A DNA stretch of 37,096 bases from NCBI GenBank assembly GCA_000431235.1, contig HF988724.1, forward strand, positions 1 to 37,096, in the 5' to 3' direction. Source of the stretch: Coprobacillus sp. CAG:698 (GTDB taxonomy: Bacteria > Bacillota_I > Bacilli_A > ML615J-28 > CAG-698). The first letter of the stretch is position 1. Each line of letters starts with the position of its first letter. Positions 16,679 through 24,986 of this stretch are shown here, piece after piece. A program made the position numbers and the translations under genes. The notes beneath the pieces were generated by a model, which saw only the letters and a list, made by a program, of their open reading frames with translations, searched no databases and was not told where the DNA came from.

Positions 16679-17583
16679 AAGAAATAACAATAATAAGTGA
16701 AATTAGTTGCTCTAGATTAGATAAATTTCTTGCTAATGAAATTGAATATCTTTCACGAACGCAAATACAAGAAATAATAAAAAGTGGTTTAGTTACAATC
16801 AATGGTTTAATTTCTAAAACTAGTTCATTAGTTAATGTTGGTGATGAAGTTAAAATGACAATTCCAGCCCCAGTAAGTACTGATGTTGTTGCTGAAGACA
16901 TACCTCTTGATATATATTATGAAGATAGTGATGTAATTGTTGTTAATAAACCTTCAGGTATGGTTGTTCATCCAGCATTTGGAAATTACTCAGGAACACT
17001 TGTTAATGCTTTAATGTATCATTGTAAAGATTTATCTGCTATTGCTGGCGTTATAAGAGCTGGTATAGTTCATAGAATTGATAAAGATACATCTGGTTTA
17101 CTTGTCGCTTGTAAGAATGATACTGCACATAAGAATTTATCTGATCAATTCTTTAATAAAACAGTTAAAAGAAAATATTATGCTATATGTTATGGTGTTA
17201 TTGACCACAATTATGGTAAAATCGATGCTCCATTAGGTCGTGATGTTCTTAATAGACAAAAAATGGCTGTTGTTGAAGGTGGAAAAAAGGCTGTCACAAA
17301 CTTTAAAGTTTTGGAAAGGTTTAAAGATTTTACACTTTTGGAACTTGAACTTGAAACAGGAAGAACACACCAAATAAGAGTACATATGAATTATATTGGC
17401 CATCCTATAGCTGGAGATCCATTATATGGTCCTCGTAAGGTAATAGGCACACACGGACAATATTTACATGCTAAAACATTAGGATTTTATCATCCTCGTA
17501 CTGGTAAATTTATGGAATTTGAATCTCCATTACCTGACTATTTTCAAGAATTCTTAGATGAATTAAGAGAAAATAACAAATGA
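16669..17583 (+). CDS. rluD: RluD-family 23S rRNA pseudouridine synthase
   Basis: Converts uridines of 23S rRNA to pseudouridine (positions 1911, 1915 and 1917 for RluD proper). The 304 residues hold an N-terminal S4 RNA-binding domain (about 14-65, RLDKFLANEIEYLSRTQIQ) and the catalytic core with VVNKPSGMVVHP and HRIDKDTSGLL (135-145), where D138 is the catalytic Asp, followed by ETGRTHQIRVHM and HPIAGDPLYG. The ATG lies inside lspA (10-base overlap). The stop is TGA, shared with the start of the following nuclease gene. The exact target uridine cannot be decided from sequence alone. Confidence 0.93.
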   Translation: MEVKEITIISEISCSRLDKFLANEIEYLSRTQIQEIIKSGLVTINGLISKTSSLVNVGDEVKMTIPAPVSTDVVAEDIPLDIYYEDSDVIVVNKPSGMVVHPAFGNYSGTLVNALMYHCKDLSAIAGVIRAGIVHRIDKDTSGLLVACKNDTAHKNLSDQFFNKTVKRKYYAICYGVIDHNYGKIDAPLGRDVLNRQKMAVVEGGKKAVTNFKVLERFKDFTLLELELETGRTHQIRVHMNYIGHPIAGDPLYGPRKVIGTHGQYLHAKTLGFYHPRTGKFMEFESPLPDYFQEFLDELRENNK

Positions 17584-18062
17584 TTTATGAAGGACCTACT
17601 ATAAGCAAAAGAAACTTTAAGAAGAGATTTTGTGCAAACTTTCTTCCTCGAAATGGTTTTATAAAAGCAAAGTTTTATAAAATTGCTGATGGAGATACGG
17701 CTTTCTTTAAGATTAATAATATAGATGAGTGCGTTAGATTTATGGTAATTGACACTCCTAGATTATTAACTGATCCTGAGCCTTATGGACTTGAGGCTAA
17801 AGAATACGTAGAAGAGGTTTTAAAGAATGCTCACGAAATTTATCTAGAAAGTGATAAAGCTAATAATTTACGTGATGATACACTATCACAAAGATTATTA
17901 GCATGGGTATGGGTTGATGGTAAACTACTAAACTATTTAATAGTAAGAAATGGCCTTGCCACAAATAAATACATTTTAAATGATAAAATGAAATATATCA
18001 ATTATATGAACGATGCTTATGAAAAAGCTAGACTTGAAAAGTTAGGTATTCATAATATTTAA
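17580..18062 (+). CDS. Staphylococcal-nuclease-fold protein with altered catalytic site
   Basis: 160 residues in the thermonuclease (SNase) fold: IADGDTAFF (D39 equals SNase D21), VRFMVIDTP (R53 equals R35, D58 equals D40), EPYGLEAKEYVEEVL, and RLLAWVWVDGKLLNYLIVR (R105 equals R87). The residue after IDTP, normally the catalytic Glu43, is Arg61. There is no signal peptide, so the protein is cytoplasmic unless exported otherwise. The start overlaps the rluD stop by four bases (ATGA), making it the last gene of the hisS operon. It could be an inactive or retuned nucleic-acid-binding protein. Confidence 0.85.
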   Translation: MIYEGPTISKRNFKKRFCANFLPRNGFIKAKFYKIADGDTAFFKINNIDECVRFMVIDTPRLLTDPEPYGLEAKEYVEEVLKNAHEIYLESDKANNLRDDTLSQRLLAWVWVDGKLLNYLIVRNGLATNKYILNDKMKYINYMNDAYEKARLEKLGIHNI

Positions 18063-18085
18063 AAAAGGCCTTCAGAGGGCCTTTT
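18063..18085. terminator. Bidirectional terminator between the nuclease gene and rnhC
   Basis: Arms 18063-18070 and 18078-18085 (8 bases, GGCC core) form a hairpin with a 7-base loop and A/T flanks on both sides, suiting both converging genes. The stem touches the rnhC stop codon. Confidence 0.8.
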
Positions 18086-18998
18086 AATTGTTTTTGTTTT
18101 CAATGATTTTTTGAAGATTTTTAAAATTCATTTTTGAAAAAGTTTTAAAAGCATTTATTCCTTTTTCTTGTAATAATTTATATATAAGAGAATCAACTTG
18201 ATTTCCTGCACCTTTAGGTAAATCATATCCAACTTTGTTTGAAAGATCTTTTAAATCTTTAAGAAAAATGTATCGAGCAATGATTGAAGCGCAGGCTACA
18301 GAGATATATTTATTTTCAGCTTTTTCTTCTAAAAGAACATCTTTTGCGATGTTTTTTTCATTTTTTATATATTTAAAATATAAATCTGAAGTTGTAAAAG
18401 CATCTATTACAATTAGTTCATATTCCTGTGTTTTCTTTTTTAAAGAATTAATTACCGAATTATGCATAATTGCTTTAATTTGATTCATATTTAAATTCAT
18501 TTTTGAAGTTAAATAATTATAATGGATATTGTCTAACAAATAATATGAGTAAATGTAGTTTTCCATAATCATTGGAGCTAACTTTAGTATTTTATTATCA
18601 TTAAGTTCCTTTGAATCTTTTATGCCCATTCTTATAAGCTCATTAATTTTGTTTTTTGGGACATAGCATCCAGCTACAACAATAGAGCCAAAGAAATCGC
18701 CTGTACCAACTTCATCTGTTCCAATTGCACTTTTTAATGCACCTATTGAAGTTATGTTAACATAAGGGGCATCGATTATTTTGTAATCAATTCCTAAAAG
18801 TTTACAAATGCTCTGGTAAGTACCTTTCTCATCTCCTCCTTGTATAAGAAGATTTCCAGTTTTAAAAATTGATACAAATGAAGTGTTGATTTTTGCACGA
18901 AATAGTGTATAATTATTAGTAAGTGGAAGAGATAAATTGTTATACTCATCTATAATTTGTGAAATTTGTTTTTCTGTTAATTTTATTGTGAAACTCAA
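18084..18998 (-). CDS. rnhC: Ribonuclease HIII
   Basis: Cleaves the RNA strand of RNA-DNA hybrids. The 304 residues have an N-terminal TBP-like substrate-binding domain (about 1-85), which separates HIII from HII, and the catalytic domain with GTDEVGTGDFFG (D95, E96), IKDSKELND, VIDAFTTSD and ACASIIAR. The start is TTG at 18998, preceded on the minus strand by TAAGGA at a workable spacing; no ATG is close by. In Bacillus rnhC also lies near mutS2. It diverges from mutS2 across 112 bases that include an unusual GC-rich patch. Confidence 0.93.
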   Translation of the reverse strand: MSFTIKLTEKQISQIIDEYNNLSLPLTNNYTLFRAKINTSFVSIFKTGNLLIQGGDEKGTYQSICKLLGIDYKIIDAPYVNITSIGALKSAIGTDEVGTGDFFGSIVVAGCYVPKNKINELIRMGIKDSKELNDNKILKLAPMIMENYIYSYYLLDNIHYNYLTSKMNLNMNQIKAIMHNSVINSLKKKTQEYELIVIDAFTTSDLYFKYIKNEKNIAKDVLLEEKAENKYISVACASIIARYIFLKDLKDLSNKVGYDLPKGAGNQVDSLIYKLLQEKGINAFKTFSKMNFKNLQKIIENKNN

Positions 18999-19110
18999 GT
19001 TTAATCGTCCTTACAAGACCACCGGACCTTACACATCCTTCCCTTTTTGTGGTAAATTTAAAGATATACCTAATTATAACATATATTTTAAAAAAAGAAA
19101 GAATGAAAAT
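18999..19110. promoter_or_regulatory. Divergent rnhC/mutS2 intergenic region with GC-rich patch
   Basis: Bases 19007-19052 are much richer in GC than the surroundings. On the minus strand the patch contains TGTAAGG twice and an 11-codon ORF (ATG at 19040 to TAA at 19005, reading MCKVRWSCKDD) ending six bases before the rnhC TTG start, so it could be a leader peptide. A minus-strand TATAAT (19078-19073) may be the rnhC -10 box, but no good -35 was seen. A + strand promoter for mutS2 was not recognised. Confidence 0.35.
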
Positions 19111-21447
19111 ATGAATAAATACTATAAAATACTAGAATTAGACAAAATTATTGAAAAACTTACTCAAGAAATTAGAATTGATGATAATCTTGATAAATTA
19201 AATGAACTTGAACTTTCAAATAACATTGATGAAATAAGAACAAGTTTAGATGAAACTGATGAAGCAGTGAGAATAATTTTTCGAATGGGTCGATTTGAAA
19301 TATTATTTACAAAAAATGTTAATTTATTTGTCTTAAAAGCTAAAAAGAATATGGTTCTAGCAATTGATGATTTTATTGAAATTGGTAGATTTTTAGATAC
19401 TGTAAAAAATACTAGTTTATTTAATCAAAGCTTGAAGAGTGCAAACATAGATGCACCAATATTCAATAGCTATGTTGATAAATTATGTTATTCAAAAGAT
19501 TATAATCTGCGTTTAAAAGAAGTATTTAGTAACTCTGGTGAAATACTAGATAGTGCAAGTCCTTTACTAAAACAAATTCGCAAAAGTATTTTAGATTTTG
19601 ATAAGAATATAACGACTAAATTAAATGAAATAATAAATAAAAATACAAGTAAATTAACTCAACCTGTAGTTACAATGCGTAATGATAGATATGTTATTCC
19701 GGTAAAAAATGATTATAAAAACTCTTTCAAGGGACTAGTTCATGATACATCATCATCAGGTGAAACTGTATTTATTGAACCTTTAGTTATTTTAGAAATG
19801 AATAATAAACTTAATTCCCTAAAAGAAGAAGAAAAAAGAGAAATTAATCGAATTTTATCAGAATTAAGTAGTGATTTAGTTAATCATGAAGAAGAAATAA
19901 ATATTTCTTATTCAATATTATTAGATTTGGATATGATTTTTTCAAAAGCTAGTTTATCTATTAAATTAGATGGTCATAAACCTAATGTAAATAACCAAGG
20001 TATTTTAGAATTAATTGAATGTCACCATCCACTATTAAATGTAGAGAAGGTTGTAAAAAATAACATTATTGTTGGAAAAGAATATAATGGAATAATCATA
20101 ACAGGTCCTAATACTGGCGGTAAAACTGTATTACTTAAAACAATTGGATTGCTTTCGTTGATGGTAAAGATGGGTTTATTAATCCCTTGTGATGAATCAA
20201 GTAATATAATGATATTCACTGATGTATTCTCTGATATAGGAGATGAACAAAGTATTGATCAAAATCTATCGACATTCTCATCACATTTGAAAAATGTTAT
20301 TGATATTATCAATAAAGCCAATGATAAATCATTAGTTTTATTAGATGAACTTGGCTCAGGAACTGATCCGTCGGAAGGAGCGGCTTTAGCAATTTCTATA
20401 TTTGATTATTTTATCAAGAAAAAATGCTTAGTTATTACTTCATCACATTACGCTGAGCTTAAAGTTCATGCCTTTGAGTCACCATACATAATCAATGCTA
20501 GTGTTGAATTTGATATAAATACTTTAAAACCAACTTATAAACTATTGATGGGTGTTCCTGGTGAAAGTAATGCTTTAAAGATTTCTAAGATTTTAGGCTT
20601 ACCAGAAGAGATTTTAGAAACTGCGGAAAAGTATGCATATCAAAACACAAATGAAATCAATTTAACTCTTGATAAATTAACTAAAACATCTAATGAACTT
20701 GAAAAAAAATTAAATGAAATTAGAGATAAAGAATATCGTATTAATAAAAGATTAGATGAAATAGATGACTTAAAAGATAAAATCAATAAAGAAAAAAGGC
20801 AAATCCTTCAAAAAGCAGAACAAGATGCTAAAGAATTGGTACTAAAAAAAGAAAAAGAAATAGAAGAATTATTAGTTGATTTAAAAAATTTAAAAAATAA
20901 AGAAATAAAAACTCATGAGATTTCTGATCTTACTCACAAATATAACGATTTACGAATAAAAGAAAGTTCAAAAACTGAAAAAGCTTTTAAGATTGACAGA
21001 GAAATACAAGTCAATGATAGCGTTTATGTGGAAAAGTTTAATTCCTATGGTGTTGTTACTAAAATAATAAAAAATAAATATGAAGTACAAATAGGTAACG
21101 CTTCTTTAATGCTTACAAAAGATGACTTAGAACTAACAAATGTAAAATACGAAGATAATACTGTAACACCAAGAAAAGAAATTTCGATAAAACCAAGAAA
21201 GACAGTTTCTTCAAGACTTGATTTAAGAGGTATGAGGTACGAAGAAGCCGAAGGACTAATTGACTCATATATATCAGATGCCCATTATGCTGGTTTGCCA
21301 TCTGTATCAATCATTCACGGCTTTGGAACAGGTGTTATTCGTGAACTAGTACAGAAAAAGCTAAAAAATAATCGCCTTGTTAAGAGCTTTAGATATGGAG
21401 GTCAAAACGAAGGCGGCCAAGGAGCAACAATTGTGTTCTTTGAATAG
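19111..21447 (+). CDS. mutS2: Endonuclease MutS2
   Basis: MutS-family ATPase with a C-terminal Smr domain. In Bacillus and Helicobacter it is linked to suppression of recombination, and in Bacillus also to rescue of collided ribosomes. The 778 residues show the MutS core, Walker A GPNTGGKT (332-339), Walker B LLDELGSGTDPSEGAAL (D412 region), a long charged coiled coil (about 520-630), a KOW-like strand region, and the Smr domain (about 703-778) with LDLRGMRYEEA and HGFGTG. No N-terminal mismatch-recognition domain is present, as expected for MutS2. ATG at 19111 gives a family-like N-terminus (MNKYYKILELDKIIEKL); the frame stays open upstream to 18937 without support. Confidence 0.96.
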   Translation: MNKYYKILELDKIIEKLTQEIRIDDNLDKLNELELSNNIDEIRTSLDETDEAVRIIFRMGRFEILFTKNVNLFVLKAKKNMVLAIDDFIEIGRFLDTVKNTSLFNQSLKSANIDAPIFNSYVDKLCYSKDYNLRLKEVFSNSGEILDSASPLLKQIRKSILDFDKNITTKLNEIINKNTSKLTQPVVTMRNDRYVIPVKNDYKNSFKGLVHDTSSSGETVFIEPLVILEMNNKLNSLKEEEKREINRILSELSSDLVNHEEEINISYSILLDLDMIFSKASLSIKLDGHKPNVNNQGILELIECHHPLLNVEKVVKNNIIVGKEYNGIIITGPNTGGKTVLLKTIGLLSLMVKMGLLIPCDESSNIMIFTDVFSDIGDEQSIDQNLSTFSSHLKNVIDIINKANDKSLVLLDELGSGTDPSEGAALAISIFDYFIKKKCLVITSSHYAELKVHAFESPYIINASVEFDINTLKPTYKLLMGVPGESNALKISKILGLPEEILETAEKYAYQNTNEINLTLDKLTKTSNELEKKLNEIRDKEYRINKRLDEIDDLKDKINKEKRQILQKAEQDAKELVLKKEKEIEELLVDLKNLKNKEIKTHEISDLTHKYNDLRIKESSKTEKAFKIDREIQVNDSVYVEKFNSYGVVTKIIKNKYEVQIGNASLMLTKDDLELTNVKYEDNTVTPRKEISIKPRKTVSSRLDLRGMRYEEAEGLIDSYISDAHYAGLPSVSIIHGFGTGVIRELVQKKLKNNRLVKSFRYGGQNEGGQGATIVFFE

Positions 21448-21456
21448 TATATAAGA

Positions 21457-21486
21457 GCTAGCGTATAAAATTGCGCTAGTTTTATT
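21457..21486 (+). terminator. Intrinsic terminator of mutS2
   Basis: Arms CTAGCG (21458-21463) and CGCTAG (21474-21479) with a 10-base loop, followed by TTTTATTT. Confidence 0.75.
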
Positions 21487-21570
21487 TATGACATATTTTA
21501 GTGAAAATTGTTTATTTTTGTTCTCTAAAATCAATTTATGAGAAGATTAAATATTTTTGATGAGTATTTA

Positions 21571-22131
21571 TTAATTAATAATTTTATCAACAGCCTTTAA
21601 ATAGTCAATTAAAGGTGTATATCCTAGTGGAACTAATATTCCGTACTTTACAGCATCATCGTGATTAATGCTTCGTTTAGTTCCATTTGTATATAATTTA
21701 TTAAAAATATCAATATCAAATATATAAACTTCATTCTGTGTTCTAAAATATATGATTACAAATCCTATACCACCAAGCTTCTTTATATTAACTAAATGTT
21801 CAACTTGATGAGGAAATATATGTTTGAATGGAAAGAGATTTTTAATAGTTTCTTTGGCTTCAAAATCAATATATTTGCCTTTATATATGCCATTATAATC
21901 GGTTGTAGAAGGGGTTTTATAATATGCTTCTACAATTCTACTCGCACTTCGCTTTGGGTAATCAACTTTGACAACTTGTATTGGAGTTGGTTTTTTATGA
22001 ATATTGGCTATACCTTTTTTTAAATAATATTCATTTGAAAGGTTTAATGCGTTTTCAAATAGCATACCTTGACTTTTTATATGATTTACATGAGTGTTAT
22101 TTTTTTGTGGAGTTGGATATTTAATTGCCAT
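21571..22131 (-). CDS. recU: Holliday junction resolvase RecU
   Basis: Resolves four-way junctions and modulates RecA in Gram-positive bacteria. The 186 residues carry the RecU signature with TTDYNGIYKGKYIDFEAKET: D78, D89, E91 and K93 form the metal site. The D78-E91 spacing of 13 equals that of D88-E101 in Bacillus. Also seen are FPHQVEHL and IIYFRTQNEVYIF. Start ATG at 22131 is preceded by AAGGTGATAAA. In most Bacillota recU is paired with the penicillin-binding protein gene ponA; here it stands alone with its own promoter. Confidence 0.95.
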   Translation of the reverse strand: MAIKYPTPQKNNTHVNHIKSQGMLFENALNLSNEYYLKKGIANIHKKPTPIQVVKVDYPKRSASRIVEAYYKTPSTTDYNGIYKGKYIDFEAKETIKNLFPFKHIFPHQVEHLVNIKKLGGIGFVIIYFRTQNEVYIFDIDIFNKLYTNGTKRSINHDDAVKYGILVPLGYTPLIDYLKAVDKIIN

Positions 22132-22146
22132 TTTATCACCTTAAAT

Positions 22147-22175
22147 ATTATAACATAGTTTTTTGCCATTGTCAC
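22147..22175 (-). promoter_or_regulatory. Promoter of recU
   Basis: On the minus strand GTGACA (22175-22170) and TATAAT (22152-22147) are separated by 17 bases, with the start of recU 16 bases beyond the -10 box. A weaker divergent pair, TTGTCA (22169-22174) and TATTCT (22192-22197), faces the 22214 gene on the + strand. Confidence 0.7.
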
Positions 22176-22213
22176 ATATTTTTTAAAATCATATTCTATA
22201 AAGGGGTAATAAA

Positions 22214-22480
22214 ATGATTGTTTCACTTGGAAATAATAATATTTATACAAATGATAATCTTTTTATTCTTAAATCTATATGTGATTTAAAGAAAGTTAAA
22301 GAGGAAGAAGTAGTCTTAATAATTGGAAATGATATTAATACTGATGATATTATATATAATGATATTTATATAGATGAAGTATTAATGACTTTAAAAATAA
22401 GCTATGTAATAATAAAAAATAAAAATAATCATTTAATAAAAACATTAAATGATTATAAGATTAATTTCATTTTTTTATAA
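22214..22480 (+). CDS. Small hypothetical protein
   Basis: 88 residues, soluble, beginning MIVSLGNNNIYTNDNLFILK, with alternating hydrophobic strands (VVLIIGND, ISYVIIKN) and a C-terminal KINFIFL. AAGGGG ends 9 bases before the ATG. The pattern suggests a small alpha/beta protein, but no family is recognised. It lies between divergent recU and lepA, in a gap where no other gene fits. Its AT-rich composition matches the backbone, so a chance ORF cannot be fully excluded. Confidence 0.55.
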   Translation: MIVSLGNNNIYTNDNLFILKSICDLKKVKEEEVVLIIGNDINTDDIIYNDIYIDEVLMTLKISYVIIKNKNNHLIKTLNDYKINFIFL

Positions 22481-22529
22481 TATGCTTAATATAGTCAAGA
22501 AATAATTATTGAGACAAAAAGAAAGAAGT

Positions 22530-22589
22530 ATTGAATGTTTATTATATTCATTATTTAATTTTGAATATAATAAAATTCAATCTTTTTTT
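22530..22589 (+). terminator. Long AT-rich hairpin with T-run
   Basis: Arms 22530-22550 and 22562-22581 pair over 20 bases with a single bulged G and are followed by a seven-T run. It lies 50 bases after the 88-aa gene and is the likely terminator for it. The rest of the 246-base gap before lepA is AT-rich and holds only the lepA promoter. Confidence 0.65.
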
Positions 22590-22661
22590 ACATATTTCTT
22601 CATTTACTTACAATAAATTTCCTATTATTCTTTTTTATTTATTTTATTTTATAAATAAATA

Positions 22662-22690
22662 TTGCAAAAAAATAAGAATTTTGGTAAAAT
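22662..22690 (+). promoter_or_regulatory. Promoter of lepA
   Basis: TTGCAA (22662-22667) and TAAAAT (22685-22690) with a 17-base spacer, 36 bases before the lepA start. GGAG at 22712-22715 is the ribosome binding site. Confidence 0.65.
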
Positions 22691-22726
22691 ATTTATTATG
22701 TAAATTGTAAATGGAGATAAAACAAT

Positions 22727-24547
22727 ATGAGCAAAATTGATTCAAAGGATAGACAAAAAAATATTAGAAATTTTTCTATAATAGCCCATATAGATCATGG
22801 TAAAAGTACTCTTGCCGATAGAATCCTTCAATTAACTGGTGCAGTTGAAGAAAGAGAAATGAAGAGTCAAATTCTTGATTCGATGGATCTTGAACGTGAA
22901 AGAGGAATTACTATAAAACTGAATGCTGTTGAGTTAAACTATAAGTCTAAAAGTGGTGAAGACTATGACTTTCATTTGATAGACACTCCAGGGCATGTCG
23001 ATTTTACTTATGAAGTTTCTAGATCTCTTGCAGCGTGTGAAGGAGCTATTTTAGTTATTGATGCCACTCAAGGCATTGAAGCACAAACTCTTGCTAATGT
23101 TTATTTAGCAATGGATAATAATCTTGAAATAATTCCGGTGATTAATAAGATTGATTTACCTAGCGCTGATCCTGATATGGTAAAAGAAGAAATAGAAAAT
23201 GTTATAGGAATTGATGCTTCCGATGCTATTTTGTGTAGTGCTAAAACTGGAGTAGGTGTTAGTGAAATATTAGAACGTATTATTGAAAAAATTCCTGCTC
23301 CTTCAGGTGATCCTGATGAACCTTTACAAGCTTTGATATTCGATTCTTATTATGATTCTTATCGTGGTGTTATTCCATTAATAAGAGTAATTAATGGTTC
23401 AATAAAAAAAGGTGATGTTCTAAAAACTATGAGCACTAATACATCATTTGAAGTCATTGAAGTAGGTACTCATACACCAAAAGAAATTATTAAAGATTCC
23501 TTAGAACCTGGTGATGTTGGCTTTTTATCTGCTTCAATAAAAGATATTAGCTTTATAAGAGTTGGTGATACAATTACATATGCTAATAATCCTGCATTAA
23601 GTCCACTACCTGGATATCGTAAACTTAATCCAATGGTATTCTGCGGAATGTATCCTATTGATAATGCAAAATACGGAGAATTAAAAGATGCTCTGGAAAA
23701 ATTGAAATTAAATGATGCTTCTTTAGTCTTTGAACCTGAAAACTCTCAAGCCTTAGGATTTGGTTTCCGTGTTGGTTTTTTAGGTCTGTTACATATGGAT
23801 GTAATCCAAGAACGAATCGAAAGAGAATTCAAACTTGATTTGATTGCAACTTGCCCAAGTGTTAGCTATAAAGTTGTTTTAGAAAATGGCAAAGAAAAAA
23901 TGATTGATAACCCAGCATTTATGCCTGATCCAAGTGAAATTAAGTTTATTGAAGAGCCTTATGTTAATGCTACTATTATGACACCATCAGAATATATAGG
24001 TCCAATAATGGAATTATGTCAAGGTAAAAGAGGTCGATATAAAACAATGGAATATATCGATACTAATAGAGTATCTCTTGAATATGAAATACCATTATCA
24101 GAAGTTATTTTTGATTTCTTTGATAAATTAAAATCACAAACACGTGGTTATGCATCATTTGATTATCAATTATCAGAATATAAAGTTTCTAATCTTGTAA
24201 AGATGGATATTTTGGTAGCAGGTGACAGAGTGGATGCCTTAAGTTGCATTGTTCATCGTGACAATGCTTATAAGAGAGGATGCCAAATAACAAGTAAACT
24301 TAAAGAATTAATTCCTCGTCAAATGTTTGAAGTAGCTATTCAAGCTGCGATTGGCGGAAAGATAATAGCAAGAACAAACGTTAAAGCTTTACGTAAAGAT
24401 GTTTTAGCAAAATGCTATGGTGGTGATATCTCTCGTAAAAAGAAATTACTAGAAAAACAAAGAGCTGGTAAAAAACGTATGAAGTCTGTAGGAAATGTTG
24501 ATATTCCTCAATCAGCGTTCTTAGCGGTCTTAGATATAGACGAATAA
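22727..24547 (+). CDS. lepA: Elongation factor 4 (LepA)
   Basis: Ribosome-associated GTPase that can back-translocate tRNAs and influences initiation and ribosome assembly under stress. The 606 residues show G1 AHIDHGKST (20-28), G2 region ERGITIKLNAV, G3 DTPGHVDF, G4 NKIDLP, then domain II, EF-G-like domains III and V, and the LepA-specific C-terminal domain with YGGDISRKKKLLEKQRAGKK. Full length and intact. Monocistronic between its own promoter and terminator, and the last recognisable housekeeping gene before the composition changes. Confidence 0.98.
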   Translation: MSKIDSKDRQKNIRNFSIIAHIDHGKSTLADRILQLTGAVEEREMKSQILDSMDLERERGITIKLNAVELNYKSKSGEDYDFHLIDTPGHVDFTYEVSRSLAACEGAILVIDATQGIEAQTLANVYLAMDNNLEIIPVINKIDLPSADPDMVKEEIENVIGIDASDAILCSAKTGVGVSEILERIIEKIPAPSGDPDEPLQALIFDSYYDSYRGVIPLIRVINGSIKKGDVLKTMSTNTSFEVIEVGTHTPKEIIKDSLEPGDVGFLSASIKDISFIRVGDTITYANNPALSPLPGYRKLNPMVFCGMYPIDNAKYGELKDALEKLKLNDASLVFEPENSQALGFGFRVGFLGLLHMDVIQERIEREFKLDLIATCPSVSYKVVLENGKEKMIDNPAFMPDPSEIKFIEEPYVNATIMTPSEYIGPIMELCQGKRGRYKTMEYIDTNRVSLEYEIPLSEVIFDFFDKLKSQTRGYASFDYQLSEYKVSNLVKMDILVAGDRVDALSCIVHRDNAYKRGCQITSKLKELIPRQMFEVAIQAAIGGKIIARTNVKALRKDVLAKCYGGDISRKKKLLEKQRAGKKRMKSVGNVDIPQSAFLAVLDIDE

Positions 24548-24555
24548 ATAATTAT

Positions 24556-24589
24556 GGTCATTATTATGTATGTAATATGACCTTTTTTT
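24556..24589 (+). terminator. Intrinsic terminator of lepA
   Basis: GGTCAT (24556-24561) pairs with ATGACC (24577-24582), followed by seven T. Confidence 0.75.
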
Positions 24590-24719
24590 GATTTTGTTAT
24601 TTGCTGATTAAATAGATATTAAATCAAACAATAAGTTATGATATAAAAAGGGCGCATTTTATTTTTAATTAATGAAAGAAGAAGTACACAAATAGTAATA
24701 AATCCTATGACATATAAAT

Positions 24720-24774
24720 AACCTGTTGAAATTCCTCACCAAAAAGGCATTGGTTTCAACAGGTTATTTTTTTG
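24720..24774 (+). terminator. Strong orphan hairpin-terminator at the edge of the foreign block
   Basis: Arms 24720-24731 and 24754-24765 pair perfectly over 12 bases around a 22-base loop, followed by A and eight T. No gene ends nearby: lepA already has a terminator 130 bases upstream. The stretch 24590-24719 has only a seven-codon ORF (24672) and weak -10 candidates (24637-24647). It may be the end of a small RNA, or a remnant from the insertion. Base composition changes just downstream. Confidence 0.7.
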
Positions 24775-24986
24775 TTTTCTTTATTTGTAAGGGAGGTTAC
24801 ATCGTCGAAATTATTCTGAAATGAGAATTTGAGAAAACGCGATAATTACGGCGTTTAAGTAAGGTCCATTTTATTCTTGTCTAGAATACTTACTATCCGT
24901 TAAACTGGTATTTTTTCGGATGTTGCCTATAATGAATTTAAAAAGATGATTATGTATTCCGCGAAAATTATGTATGATTCGTTACG
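24775..24986. other. Gene-free transition from AT-rich backbone to GC-richer block
   Basis: No ORF of note on either strand. GC-containing words (ATCGTCG, ACGCGATAATTACGGCG, TTCGTTACGTC) begin near 24800. No terminator for the minus-strand operon ending at 24987 was recognised, nor an att-like repeat, tRNA or transposon end. Confidence 0.5.

Noticed and set aside
16160..17583. Mycoplasma-type code (UGA as Trp)
   Set aside because: UGA stops occur at ATGA overlaps exactly where the next family-like protein starts, and Trp is encoded by TGG throughout.
19007..19052. Possible small SRP RNA, because of GGTCCGG on the minus strand
   Set aside because: The diagnostic GGAAGGAAGCAGCC-like tetraloop and pairing region is absent.
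18937..19110. 58-residue N-terminal extension of mutS2
   Set aside because: It overlaps rnhC on the opposite strand, lacks a ribosome binding site, and the family N-terminus starts at 19111.
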